Shown here piece after piece: positions 28,542-38,009 of a DNA stretch of 64,000 nucleotides. The stretch's first letter is position 1. Each line of letters opens with the position of its first letter. A model generated the notes under the pieces. It had not been told where the DNA came from. It saw only the letters and a list, made by a program, of their open reading frames with translations, and did no database searches. A program made the translations under genes and the position numbers. Origin of the DNA: JAKZVK01 sp965248255 (GTDB lineage: Bacteria; Acidobacteriota; Terriglobia; Bryobacterales; UBA6623); the NCBI GenBank assembly GCA_965248255.1, contig CBDFIW010000004.1, positions 1,798,001 to 1,862,000 of the forward strand. The letters run 5' to 3'.

Positions 28542-31058
28542 GAAGACATTCACTTCGAAAGAGTAGGTCTCGCCCGGTTCGAGGATCCCGATGTTGCACA
28601 AGCCTTCGGACCCACTGACGCGCCGGCACGGAAATATAGCGAAGTTCACGTCCGTGGGTAACGGCTGTTTGCTGGGGCGGAGCGAGGAAAGGTCCATGTT
28701 TTCGGTCAGTTCGCGGACCCGTACGTTGTCAGCGAACTCCGACCCGGTGTTCCTGACAATGATGCGGAAAGTTCGGAGGTCACCGACCACCGGAAGCCGG
28801 CTCCGAGGGCTCTCCAGGAGCTGCTTCTCGATCTCCACCCGGGCTCGGGTGAGCCGGACGTTGACCGCCCACGCGTCGAAGCCGGCGTTGGGGTCGGGGT
28901 CGATCGTCCCTGGCGTTGTCGGAGCATTGCCCAGCGCGAGCCCGATGCCGATCGCACCCCCCTGGCCGTCGGAGCGGAGCTCGAGGGCCTCGGCGCCCTG
29001 AGCGGTCAACGGATCGCCGAGCAGGTTGCCGTTGAAATCGAGATTCCAATACGTCCAAAACGGGCCCGAGAAGGTCTGCCCGCCACGGACGACCGGAGTA
29101 TCCGAAAAGTTCGACAACGAGTAGTCGATGAACGTGCCCAATCCCGGGCCTTTGGCCCGTTTCGCCGTCGGCCCGATCGGTTCGTCCAGAGTCACCACAA
29201 GCACGTCCAAGCCGAAGTTACGCAATTCGTCACCCACGTAGGTGATGAACGGCGCGATCGCGGGACGCTCCCCTCCGGCAACCTCCTCTGGCTCCAGCGG
29301 CGCCATTGGTCCCTGAGGCAGGGGCAGCCTCGCCAGAAAGCCATCGCTCGGCCCGCCGAGGAAGTTCGGGAATGGTGCATCGGCCGTGGTCGGGAAGTCC
29401 TGGGACTGCGCGCCGCCGGAAAGCCATACATTGCCGAAAGAGTCCAGCGAGAGGCCGCTGGCTTGGTCGTTTCCGCTGCCGCCGAGGAAGCTGAAGTACT
29501 CGAGCGTTGACCCCGTGGCGTCGAACTTGGCCACAAAGACGTCGAAGCCGCCGGCCACCACTTGCTCTTGGAACGCCCCGGGGGTGCCGGGGAAGTTGTT
29601 GCTCGTCGCAAGGCCGGCGATGTGTGCCTCGCCGAACCGGTTGACTTCGATGTCCGCGGGAATCTCGCTGCCGTTGCCTCCGAGATACGTCGCATACAGC
29701 AGGTTGGCGCCGGCGGCATCAATCTTGACTACGAAAGCGTCGAGCTGGCCGCCCCACGCGGTCTGAAAAGCCCCCTCCGTGGCCGGAAAGCTGCTGCCGT
29801 CAGTGCTGCCGGTCACGTACGCGTTCCCCTCGGCATCCAGACGCATTCGATCGCCGACATCCTGTACCGGGCCGCCGAAATACGTGCCGTAAATCAGGCC
29901 CGACCCTTGCGGATTCAGCTTCACCACAAAGGCGTCCGTGTTTCCTCCTAGGGTGGGCTGAAGACTGCCGGGAGTGGTGGGAAAGTCGGTGGAAGTTGTC
30001 GCTCCGGACACGTAGATGTTGCCCTCGGGATCGACCGCGATGCCCCCGCCCGCATCCTCGCCCGTACCGCCCAAGTAGGTGGCGAAGATGAGTTGTGTTC
30101 CGTCGGGGCTCAACTTGGCAACGAAGGCGTCGACCGGCGCACCCTGATAGTCGTCTTCGAGGCCGCCGGCCGCGGGAAAATCCATCGAGCTGGTCCGTCC
30201 CGTAACATACACGTTCCCGTCCGAATCGACCGCAACCGCCTCCCCGGAGTCGTCCGCGCTGTCGCCGAGAAAGGTGGCCCAGTTGATCACCGGGTCGATC
30301 ACGAGGGGCTTGGTTCGGTCGTAGTCCGCCAGCTCGAAGCGGACCTCATCGCCGTCCTCGGGGACATAGCCGCCGGTGACCTTCACCGTTTCGCCGGCAA
30401 CCGTCTGGTAGATCGTTGGTCTCGAATGGCGGACCGCGCCCGTGGAGGTGCGAAGGAGCAGGTCTCCGTCGCCGTTGAGGTCCAACCCTTCAGCGCCTTC
30501 AAAAACTAGGCGGATTTGCGCGGGGTCGGCGGTCGGTTCGAGAATCAGATCAAACTCGACGCCGTTGGGACTGCCGTAGTAAGCAACGTCGACTCCCGCA
30601 TAGACCTCTTTGCACAAGACCCGCTCATAGTGCGGGACATCGACTTTCCAGCCGGAGGGATCACGGCCGAGAAGATAGTGGCTGCGAGCTTCGAGCCGCC
30701 CGTGGCCGGTGTACGGCGTCGCCTGGTCGGCGCCGACGAACCTTGCTCTGATCGTTGCCGGCCGAGTTTTCCGGGCGGCTTCGAGAGCGCCTACAGCCGG
30801 GCCGCTATTTGAAGTCGAGGACAGGGAAGCGCCAGGGAGAACAAGAGAGTAGCCATTTGCTTGCAAGTACGCGGTGTAACCACGCCCGCGAGTCAAGAAG
30901 CGAAAGCTTGGATCCACTTGGCCACGATTCTCCTCGAAACTGAGGAGTGGGCGCGAGACCGCCTTCAGGGGCGGCTGTATCGGCGCTTGTGCAAAGCTGA
31001 GCCCGCACAAGACAGACCAACAACCGGCAGCGATCAGCGCGTCGGACAGTCGCCTCAT
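28533..31058 (-). pseudogene. Secreted SBBP-repeat beta-propeller protein, 3' end cut by IS630
   Basis: 841 residues from ATG 31058, which has GGGAGGT 5 bases upstream. The signal peptide ends near LSFAQ. The N-terminal domain begins LSFEENRGQVDPSFRFLTRG, usual for SBBP proteins. From about residue 275 at least five to six SBBP repeats follow, of the type FLGDSADDSGEAVAVDSDGN and YVTGRTSSMDFP, predicting a propeller. A C-terminal DUF11-like domain (IIVRNTGSEFADNVRVRELT) then ends after EPGETYSFEVNVFL, where the IS630 end supplies TAG. The protein is probably truncated. Role: secreted or surface, function unknown. Confidence 0.8.
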
Positions 31059-31144
31059 ACGAGACCTCCCCCCTGCCCGGACAGCAGGCAGCACTAGTCG
31101 AACGTCGCGGAGATTCCTTAGGCGTAGGCGTATCCAGCGAGACT

Positions 31145-32523
31145 TGAACTTACCGGGCCATAGGTAACACTTTATGCCAAGCACATAGGTAACACTTCTC
31201 GTCCGGGGTGGGGCCGGACGTAGGGAGCCCGGAGGGCGACCGCAGTCCGGTCCCACCCCGGACGAGTGGCCCGCCGCCGGGTCCGGGCAAGGCCGCAACC
31301 GCCACCCCCGTTCGTCGAACAGGCCCAGCTCGTAAAAGGAAAACCATACCCGCCACACCCCCTCCTCGATCGCCTCCAGCCCCACCCGCTCGCCGTTGAG
31401 TCCCTTGCCGACAAACACTCGTTGACGCCGCCAGCGAAGCTGCCCATCCACCACGCGCCGCACCGCCATCGCCGCCGGATACTCCGGCTCCTTCAGCCGC
31501 GAGGGATACTCCCGCCCCGAGCCCTGATAACACTCGCTGGGCGTCCGCAGCTCCAGCCCCTGGTGCGGTCGCTCTTCGTTGCAATCTTGGCGAAAGCAAT
31601 CCAACGCCCGCTGCTGCGCCCGCAGGTTCGCCGCCGGCGGCGAGGCCGTCTCTTGCTTCAGCGTGCGGTGCATCCTCTCATGCCGCCCGTTCTGTTCGGG
31701 ATGTCCCGGCTCGATCCGCTGCGGATAAATCCCCAACTTGATCCACCATACCGCCAGCCGTGACAGCCCGTGCACCGCCAGCGTCGCAAACGGCGGCCCG
31801 TTGTCGGTGCGCAGCACCCGCGGCAAGCCAAACTCCCGAAATGTGGCTTCAAACAACGGCTGGACGTGTTCTCGATCCGGTGTCGCCACCGCCTGGCAAC
31901 GCAATAAGTAACGGCTAGCCGCATCCGAGATCGTCAACGGATCGCAGCGCTGGCCGTCTTGGGTGCGGAACCAACCTTTGAAGTCGGCGCACCAAACCCG
32001 GTTGGGCTCGCTCCCCGGCGTCAGCGGCGGTGCGGTCGGCGCGGCGCGCGCCCGGCGCCGCCGCGGCACCGTCAGACCGTGTCGCCGCAGCAGATTTCCG
32101 ATCGTGCTCACCGCCGGCCAAGCCACCTCGGGCTGCGCCCGCTGCAGCCGCGCTTTCAAGGTGACCGCGCCCCAGCGCGTGTGCTGTGCCCGCAGAGCGA
32201 GAATCTCTTGCTCGATCGCGGCCGCGGTCTGCTGCGGATGGCGTCGCGCTGCTCGGGAGCGGTCCTGCAATCCTTCCCAGCCCTGCTGCCCGTAGCGCTG
32301 CAGCCACTTGTAGCCGGTCTTGCGACTCACGCCGTAGCGCCGGCACAGCTCGGCCATCGACTCGAGTTTCCTTTCCCAGTCCACCACAAAGCGAGTTCTC
32401 TCGTTTCGCACACAGGTCTCCTGCCAAGGCATAGATCATTCCCTCTCAGAAATGTTTTATGCCTCAAAGTGTTACCTATGTGCTTGGCATTAGGTGTTAC
32501 CCATGTCCCCGGTCAATACCGCC
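31145..32523 (-). mobile_element. IS481-family element inserted in a MITE
   Basis: Long imperfect terminal inverted repeats: the left end has ACCGGGCCATAGGTAACAC then TTTATGCCAAGCACATAGG, and the right end is the reverse complement with a few mismatches. Each end carries GTTACC(T/C)ATG twice. Length is about 1.38 kb, defined by restoring the 121-bp MITE. No target duplication could be recognised. One transposase gene on the minus strand. Confidence 0.9.
31146..32432 (-). CDS. IS481-family transposase (no stop inside the element)
   Basis: A DDE integrase-core transposase beginning MPWQETCVRNERTRFVVDWE. An N-terminal HTH (SMAELCRRYGVSRKTGYKWL) precedes the catalytic residues in VWCADFKGWF (D), LRTDNGPPFA (D) and NGRHERMHRTLKQE (E), then the family tail ERPHQGLELRTP. 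The frame stays open to the element end, passes the MITE remnant, and enters the SBBP gene in frame at its ATG 31058, giving a 1299-codon fusion frame. The normal stop was probably supplied by the target DNA or lost. Confidence 0.93.
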
Positions 32524-32593
32524 GTAGGGGCGGGCCCCTGTGCCCGCCCGGCTGCTCGTTTACCATTAAGTCTTCTTTGCGACAGTCCACTAC

Positions 32594-33173
32594 TGCCAAG
32601 CGGCGTCAATCCGCTCAGGTCGATTTAAGGATTGTTCGGTGCGGTAGGCAGATTAGCACATCAACTGCGAATACGGAGGCCGCACGACTTCGGATGTGAT
32701 CGGCTGCGCGCGTTCACTGCCCTCACGCCGATCTCCGTGATTCCTCCCGCTATCCCGGGCCACTCCCCAGCAGCCCAGGGCGCAGGCCCCGGACGTACAC
32801 CCCCTCCGCATCCGAGACGAGCCTCAAAGGGGCGTCCCAACCAACAGCCCTGGGCGTAAGCCCAGGGAACTCGGGCCCCAAAACCAACAGGAGCCCTGCA
32901 AGGGCGACGCACCGCCTTAAACAACGCGCCATCCACGCTTTTAGGGCGGTCCTTCGTGGAAAAGATGACGCGGACTAGAATCCCGCGGTCGAAAACACCT
33001 TGCATTCAAGAGGCAATGGGAGTAGGGTTGAGACCGCCAGATCCAAATTGGCAACTCCGCCTTACACTTGATCGAGCCGGAGATTCGGAACAAAACAGGG
33101 CACGCCCGGCACGGGTCAACACACCCCGACCGCTCGGCCTGTCGAGAGCTTTACAACTAAAAGGGAAGACAAC
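32594..33173. repeat. Gene-free stretch with family C repeat (32821-32913)
   Basis: No convincing gene in 580 bases. The block at 32821-32913 has GGCGTCCCAACC, then AGCCCTGGGCGTAAGCCCAG and GAGCCCTGCAAGGGCGACGC, matching 19054-19147. A partial inverted unit (CAGCCCAGGGCGCAGGCCCC) lies at about 32770-32790. The rest may carry the promoter of the next gene; the start of the frameshifted gene has GGGAAGA as a weak ribosome-binding site. Confidence 0.55.
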
Positions 33174-36104
33174 ATGCGAAAACGAACTTTCTTCCTCACG
33201 CCGCTCGTAGCAGCCGCACTGCTGTTTCCCGGGGCGGCGGCGGCCGCACCGGAACTATTCTGCCAAACCGACGACACCACGGGAATCAGCATGCCCAACG
33301 GCCGCACGGGTATCTGCGTCCAACAGACCGCGACTTCAGGCGTACTGACCCTATACACCGAAGACGGCCTGCTCATTGCACAAACGGACGCCTTTGGCCT
33401 CTTGGGCCTGGGAGGCGCGGACAGCGCCTCTCTTCTCCAGTTCCTCGGCACACCAGTCGAATTGCTTTTATTGCACGGCCGCTCACCTGAACCCTGAAAC
33501 CGGAGCGCCCAGCAGCCAGTGCATCGCTTCCGACGGCACGCCGGGGCCGAGCGCGCTCACGGGTGCGGGGAGCCTCCAGGCCAACGCAACGGTTGGTTTG
33601 CTCGGGTCACTGCAATGTCCGTCGTCGATTCATACACGGGGCATCGTTCACAGCCCCGCGGGCGAAGCGTTTGAGGTTCAGGGCTCGCTGCTGCGCTTCT
33701 CTGACTCCACGGACGGGACGACTTGCGAGACGGTCACAGAAGAACTCTCCACCGACTACCTCGGTCCGGCATCAACCCTCCTGCCGGGTACCTTCTCACG
33801 GCTTGGCGTCGCGGGAACCAAAGCGCTGGGAGACGCCCTTCTTCCAGACCTCAATTCCGAGGAGATGCGTCTGCTCGAAGCCGTCGCCAATCTCGACGAG
33901 AGCCAGTTTCAAATGCTAAGGGCTCTGACACGCCTCACGCCGGAAGGCTGGGACGCCTTGGCCTCACACCTTGAAACCGAGGGGGGAGCGCAAATAGCAG
34001 ATGAGGGCAGCGTAGGTCCGCCCGGCAAATCGTCCGACAACACAAAGGCGGAAAAAGCCATCAGCATCGGGGATGTCCATGGGATTCTGGTAGCTCAGGA
34101 TGTCCAGCTCGATGGTCAAGATAACGGTAATTATAAAACTCCCCTCTCCCTCATTTATAATCTTCTAGTAGGTCGGAATGTCGCCCTCGCAGGTAAAGAA
34201 CCGCATAACTTTAAGATTGCCCTTAGCGAGATTGACAATGATCTTGAGCTTCTCAGAGGCATTCCTGGGCGCGAAGGCGAAGAAGCCACCAACGTCAAGA
34301 ACCTCCTTGCACGAATGGACCAAAGCCTAGGACTCCTGCACGATATCCCTGTGCGCCCCGCCGCCGCTAGCCTTGGCCCTACGATCGGAGCGCACGATAA
34401 CGCCACCGAGAGTTCGGGGCTAGCCGTCGACCCCATTCGGAAGGACATGCACCGGACGAATGTCAGAGAGATGCTTACCAGAATGGATACCGATCTCGGG
34501 AACCTCCTCACAAGCAGGCTAGATAGCGAGGTAATCTCTGGCCTTGAAACCTTAGTCTCTGGACTGGAGAGTAACAAGGCCCAGATCACGCAACTCACTA
34601 AAATCTTCCCTGATCTAGTCCGTGATACTTTGAAAACAATGGATTTCGACCCCGACAAGGGGAGTTTGGTGTTGGCGTTCTACAGCTCCTTAAGAGCCGG
34701 CTTTGGACGTTTCAAGAGCTCTGATTGCTCAGAATCAGAAAAAGACGGACCCTGCTTAGCGAACTTTAAAACCGATCTAAAGATGTTGTTTGGCAACCTC
34801 CAAGGCCTTCAGGGGTTGTTTCCCCAATTCCAGGGGTTGTTTCCCCAATTCATAAATGAGGGAGATGACCTTAAGCCGTTCGAAGACATAATCGACATTG
34901 CCCCGCCGTTCCCGCTTTTCGTAATGGCGAACGGGCTACATCAGATTGCGCCTCCCTGGCGGGACACAACCTCACACCTTGGCGAAATTCAAAAGGAGTT
35001 GGTTCCCATTCTTGATGAAGTTCCAAGGGACTTCCTTTTCGAGGGTTTTCAGGCCAAGGTCGGGATGAAGGCCAATTTCTCGCCCTTGCGGGCTTGCACA
35101 ATATTTACCTCAGGGGGGCGCACGCTCCGGTCCAGGCGTGCTTCTCTGAGTCGAATCACAACCTTCCTGACAGCGACGAAAATTTTATTTGCAGTCATCA
35201 AAGAGTTCAATTGTAAATATGACCAAAACGGCAATGCCACGGTTGTTGCCCATGGACTTGGGGGTACGCTCGGGCCATCACTGTGCCGCATGGTAGCGGG
35301 AGGCGGGAAAGTGGTTGTCGAAGGTTTGGGGGAAGCAGTGGGGCGGCTCACCGCAATTTATGACCGCTGCGAAATGTTGGAGTTTGAAGCGCTGGATGAA
35401 GAGGGTTTGTTGGCCAGTTGTGCGCCGTTAGTCAGCTTGATGTTGCCGAGACGCGTTGAGGGTGAAGGTGCCCAGATAGCGGTGGGAGGGCACCTTGATT
35501 CGCTAATCGAATTGGTGGAACTGCGAAGCTGGCAGGTCACCCGGGCGAGGGGACCGGGCGCCGCTGCGTTTGACCTGAGCCATTTAATTCTGCTTGCCAA
35601 AACGACCAGGAAAACGGGGACTATGGCATAGCCTATGAAAAGCTCTGTGATATTTACGCCTTAATGGTGGAGGAGGCCAAGGCACCGCGCAATTTCACTG
35701 TGCCGCCGATTGGGACGTCGGGTAATTTGGAAGTCAGTTCCATCGAGGACGGTGAGACTATTGACGACGCGTCGATCCATCCTCGAGGGGATCAAGACGT
35801 GTTTTCGTTCGAGGTTAGTGAAGACGATGCAAACCGGCTTGCCACGATAACGGGGAGGATGAACGCGGTGCCAAGGATAGAACCGGACGTGTCGGTTTAC
35901 GGCCCGCCGGACACTCACAGGCTCACATGCAATAGCGGTTCTGGGAGTGAGCGGAATTGTCATTTCGAGCCAGGAGACGCTAGGGCAGGTGAGTATTTTA
36001 TCGTGACGGCCGATGAGGGCAACGACTCCACGGGCGCCTACGAGTTGATGTTAGAACTGACGTGCAGGAGCGAGGAGGGGCTTCGCTTGTGTTCTGTTCC
36101 TTGA
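33174..36104 (+). pseudogene. Large secreted protein of unknown function, two apparent frameshifts
   Basis: The signal peptide (FFLTPLVAAALLFPGAAAA) begins at 33174. The first frame stops at 33497, but the reading continues in the next frame (HLNPETGAPSSQCIASDG) through 35631. A second shift between about 35567 and 35600 returns to the first frame, continuing CQNDQENGDYGIAYEKLCDI to 36104. Joined length is about 975 residues. The middle holds four related helical units, for example NFKIALSEIDNDLELLRGI, NVKNLLARMDQSLGLLHDI and NVREMLTRMDTDLGNLLTS. The last 130 residues look like a PPC (pre-peptidase C-terminal) domain. The DNA is AT-richer than its surroundings. Sequence error or decay cannot be told apart. 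Confidence 0.55.
34810..34851 (+). repeat. 21-bp in-frame tandem duplication
   Basis: CAGGGGTTGTTTCCCCAATT plus C occurs twice in a row (34810-34830 and 34831-34851), encoding QGLFPQF twice. The perfect identity suggests a recent slippage duplication within the unknown secreted protein. Confidence 0.9.
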
Positions 36105-36179
36105 TCAGGAAGCCTGCGGCGTGGTCGGCAGATTTGGCAATGACCCAGACCCAAAGGACCCACAAAGGCAGACCAAAGG

Positions 36180-36578
36180 GGACATCCATGATAGGTATCT
36201 GTCAAGGATGGACGCAGTCATCCGGAACCTCCCGTCAGCGGGGGCGCGGTGTTCAGCAGTGACGCTTCGCAGCCCGAGCGTTTTTGCGAATCAAGTCACA
36301 AGGTCAACGAGTCACGTGACCAGACATCCATGTGCGCGCATCGGGTCGCCCCACCTCAGCGGCGGGGGACCGTCGCGGAAGATTCAGTTTGGATTTTCAG
36401 GCCCGCCGGCCTCGAAACAGACAATACGGACGCATCAGAGGTTTCCCCGTAAACTCTCGAGGAAACCCCTTCGCGTAGTCCCCCACAGGCGAGGACCGGC
36501 GGGCAGCTCGTGACACCGCACAGCGTCGGTGAAACTCTTCGTTTCTCCTTGCAACAGAAAAAAAGTAAATTCTCCTCG
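36180..36578 (-). ncRNA. Candidate bridge-RNA region of the IS110-family element
   Basis: About 400 bp downstream of the transposase stop is conserved in both copies yet has no convincing protein. IS110-family elements encode a bridge RNA in a noncoding flank that guides target and donor recognition (established for IS621 and relatives); in the IS1111 subgroup the long flank is on the 3' side, as here. GC hairpins include CCCGCCGGCC and TTTCCCCGTAAACTCTCGAG. The exact ends and loops were not resolved. Confidence 0.35.
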
Positions 36579-37607
36579 TTACGCCGCGGCCGCCACCCGC
36601 GGCACGAACGCTCGGCCGCTGGTGTCCACAGCCCGCAGATATGCCACCAACTTGCGCGCCACGGCCAACGTCGCGCGATTGCGCGGGCCGCGCTGCAACT
36701 CCCGCTCATGGACGTCGTGCAGCTGCGGGTTCCAGCGCGGCGCGAGTTTCGCCGCCTCGATCAGCACCCGCTGCAAATGCTTGTTGCGTTGCTTCGACAG
36801 CGGTCCGCGCTGCGTTTTGCCCCCCGACTCGCGCTGCGCCGCACATAGCCCGCAGTAACTCACCAGCCGGCCCACCGAACCGAAGCGCTCGGGCTCAACG
36901 GTCTCCAGCGCCCAACTCAGCGCCGTCACCTCCCCCACGCCGCGAATCGACTGCAAGCGCTCGACGCGTTCCCGCAGCAGCGGATGGCGCCGCAAGCCGC
37001 GCAGTAACTCGTCTTGCAAACGATCGAACATTTCCAGGCTGCCGCGGGTGATGGCGAGCAGTTCGATGACCGACTCGGGCGTGTCACGCAAGCTGTCGAG
37101 ATACGAATAGAAATAACGCCGGCCGTGCAGCCGCCGGGCATCGTAGGGTTCGCCGACCTCCATCAGCAGCCCGCTGATCTTGTTCTTCATGCGGACGGCT
37201 TCGCCCAGCAGCAGATTGCGATAGCGCAGTACACGCCGCAACTCGCGCAGGGCGGGCGGCGCCAAGTAGCAGCGTGGCAGCAGGTCGCAACGCAACAGGT
37301 CACTGATCTTGGTGGCGTCGAGACGGTCGTTCTTCTTCTTGCCACAAGCGATGGCCTTGAGCATGGCCGGGTGCGCGACTTGCAACTCGCGCGCGAAGGG
37401 CTGGAGGTGATCGTGAATCCAACCCGTGAACAGCGTGGCTTCGAGCGCGCCCACCCAGGGGCGCTCGAGGGCTGACGCCCAAGTGGTCAGGGCTGCGCGG
37501 GTGGCCGCGACCTGACCGCGGGCGACGATGGTTCCGTCTTGCGTTTTGATGCAGAAGCTGATGCTTTTCTTATGGACATCGAGTCCGATGTAGTAGAGTT
37601 CATGCAT
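36579..37607 (-). CDS. IS110-family transposase (DEDD recombinase)
   Basis: 342 residues from ATG 37607, directly after AGGAGGATTCC. The N-terminal RuvC-like DEDD domain has ELYYIGLDVHKKSISFCIKT (D), GALEATLFTG (E) and KKKNDRLDATKISDLLR (D..D). The C-terminal Tnp2 domain has LQSIRGVGEVTALSWALETV, GSVGRLVSYCGL, and the conserved Ser-type region near GPLSKQRNKHLQRVLIEAA. The length is as usual for IS110. A longer frame to 37688 starts inside the hairpin and is less likely. Confidence 0.95.
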   Translation of the reverse strand: MHELYYIGLDVHKKSISFCIKTQDGTIVARGQVAATRAALTTWASALERPWVGALEATLFTGWIHDHLQPFARELQVAHPAMLKAIACGKKKNDRLDATKISDLLRCDLLPRCYLAPPALRELRRVLRYRNLLLGEAVRMKNKISGLLMEVGEPYDARRLHGRRYFYSYLDSLRDTPESVIELLAITRGSLEMFDRLQDELLRGLRRHPLLRERVERLQSIRGVGEVTALSWALETVEPERFGSVGRLVSYCGLCAAQRESGGKTQRGPLSKQRNKHLQRVLIEAAKLAPRWNPQLHDVHERELQRGPRNRATLAVARKLVAYLRAVDTSGRAFVPRVAAAA

Positions 37608-37678
37608 GGAATCCTCCTGGGATTGGCTCTGAGCCGACCGGCTGGTCGTTCTCAGCATTTTGCCCCCGGGAGGATTCC
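37608..37678 (-). promoter_or_regulatory. Hairpin that can mask the IS110 transposase ribosome-binding site
   Basis: GGAATCCTCC at 37608-37617 and GGAGGATTCC at 37669-37678 (plus strand) are perfect inverted repeats. In the transposase mRNA the upstream arm GGAAUCCUCC would pair with GGAGGAUUCC, which contains the Shine-Dalgarno right before the AUG. This fits the usual logic of transposon self-limitation against read-in transcription. Inference from sequence only. Confidence 0.55.
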
Positions 37679-37690
37679 TCTTCGCCACTA

Positions 37691-38009
37691 CCTATGCATT
37701 GAAACAGAGCCCGAACTCGGGTTGGCAAGGCGACCTCGCGGGGTTGCTCGATATAGACCAGCGTTCCAACGAGCCTGCTGTGCAATCTGCTCCATCGTCG
37801 GAACCCCAGTCACAGAATCTTAACCACACAGAATCAATAAGTTACGGCGAAAACCGCCGAGTACAACAGACCGGTGCGCTACCCTAAGACCGGAGAGTGG
37901 GAACGTGACGACCGATGAATGACAACGTTGCCGAAAACCGTGCCAAACCGTGCCAAAAGGCCGGCCCGACCCTCTCTGCTATCGTCGTCCCTGTTGAGGC
38001 GACGCCCCG
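37691..38009. other. Gene-free stretch before fadN
   Basis: Likely includes the undetermined right end of the IS110 element. Nothing gene-like was seen. A short direct repeat CCGTGCCAAA occurs twice near 37940-37958. No strong ribosome-binding site is seen just before the fadN ATG. Confidence 0.4.

Larger units (their letters stand above)
31094..32593 (+). mobile_element. MITE (copy 3) split by IS481 insertion
   Basis: The left half 31094-31144 (CTAGTCGAAC ... GCGAGACT) and right half 32524-32593 (GTAGGGGCGG ... CAGTCCACTA) add to 121 bp, the same length as copies 1 and 2. The IS481 element occupies 31145-32523 between them. The left end is 36 bases upstream of the SBBP start codon. Confidence 0.85.
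36178..37690 (-). mobile_element. IS110-family element (copy 1)
   Basis: The left boundary is set by comparison with the second copy: identity begins at GGGGACATCCATGATAGG (36178 here, 63367 there) with a constant offset of 27189. The element has a transposase gene on the minus strand and about 400 bp of conserved noncoding DNA on its 3' side. The right end lies beyond the transposase start, within or shortly after the hairpin at 37608-37678; it cannot be fixed from this window. No terminal inverted repeats were recognised, as usual for IS110. Confidence 0.85.
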
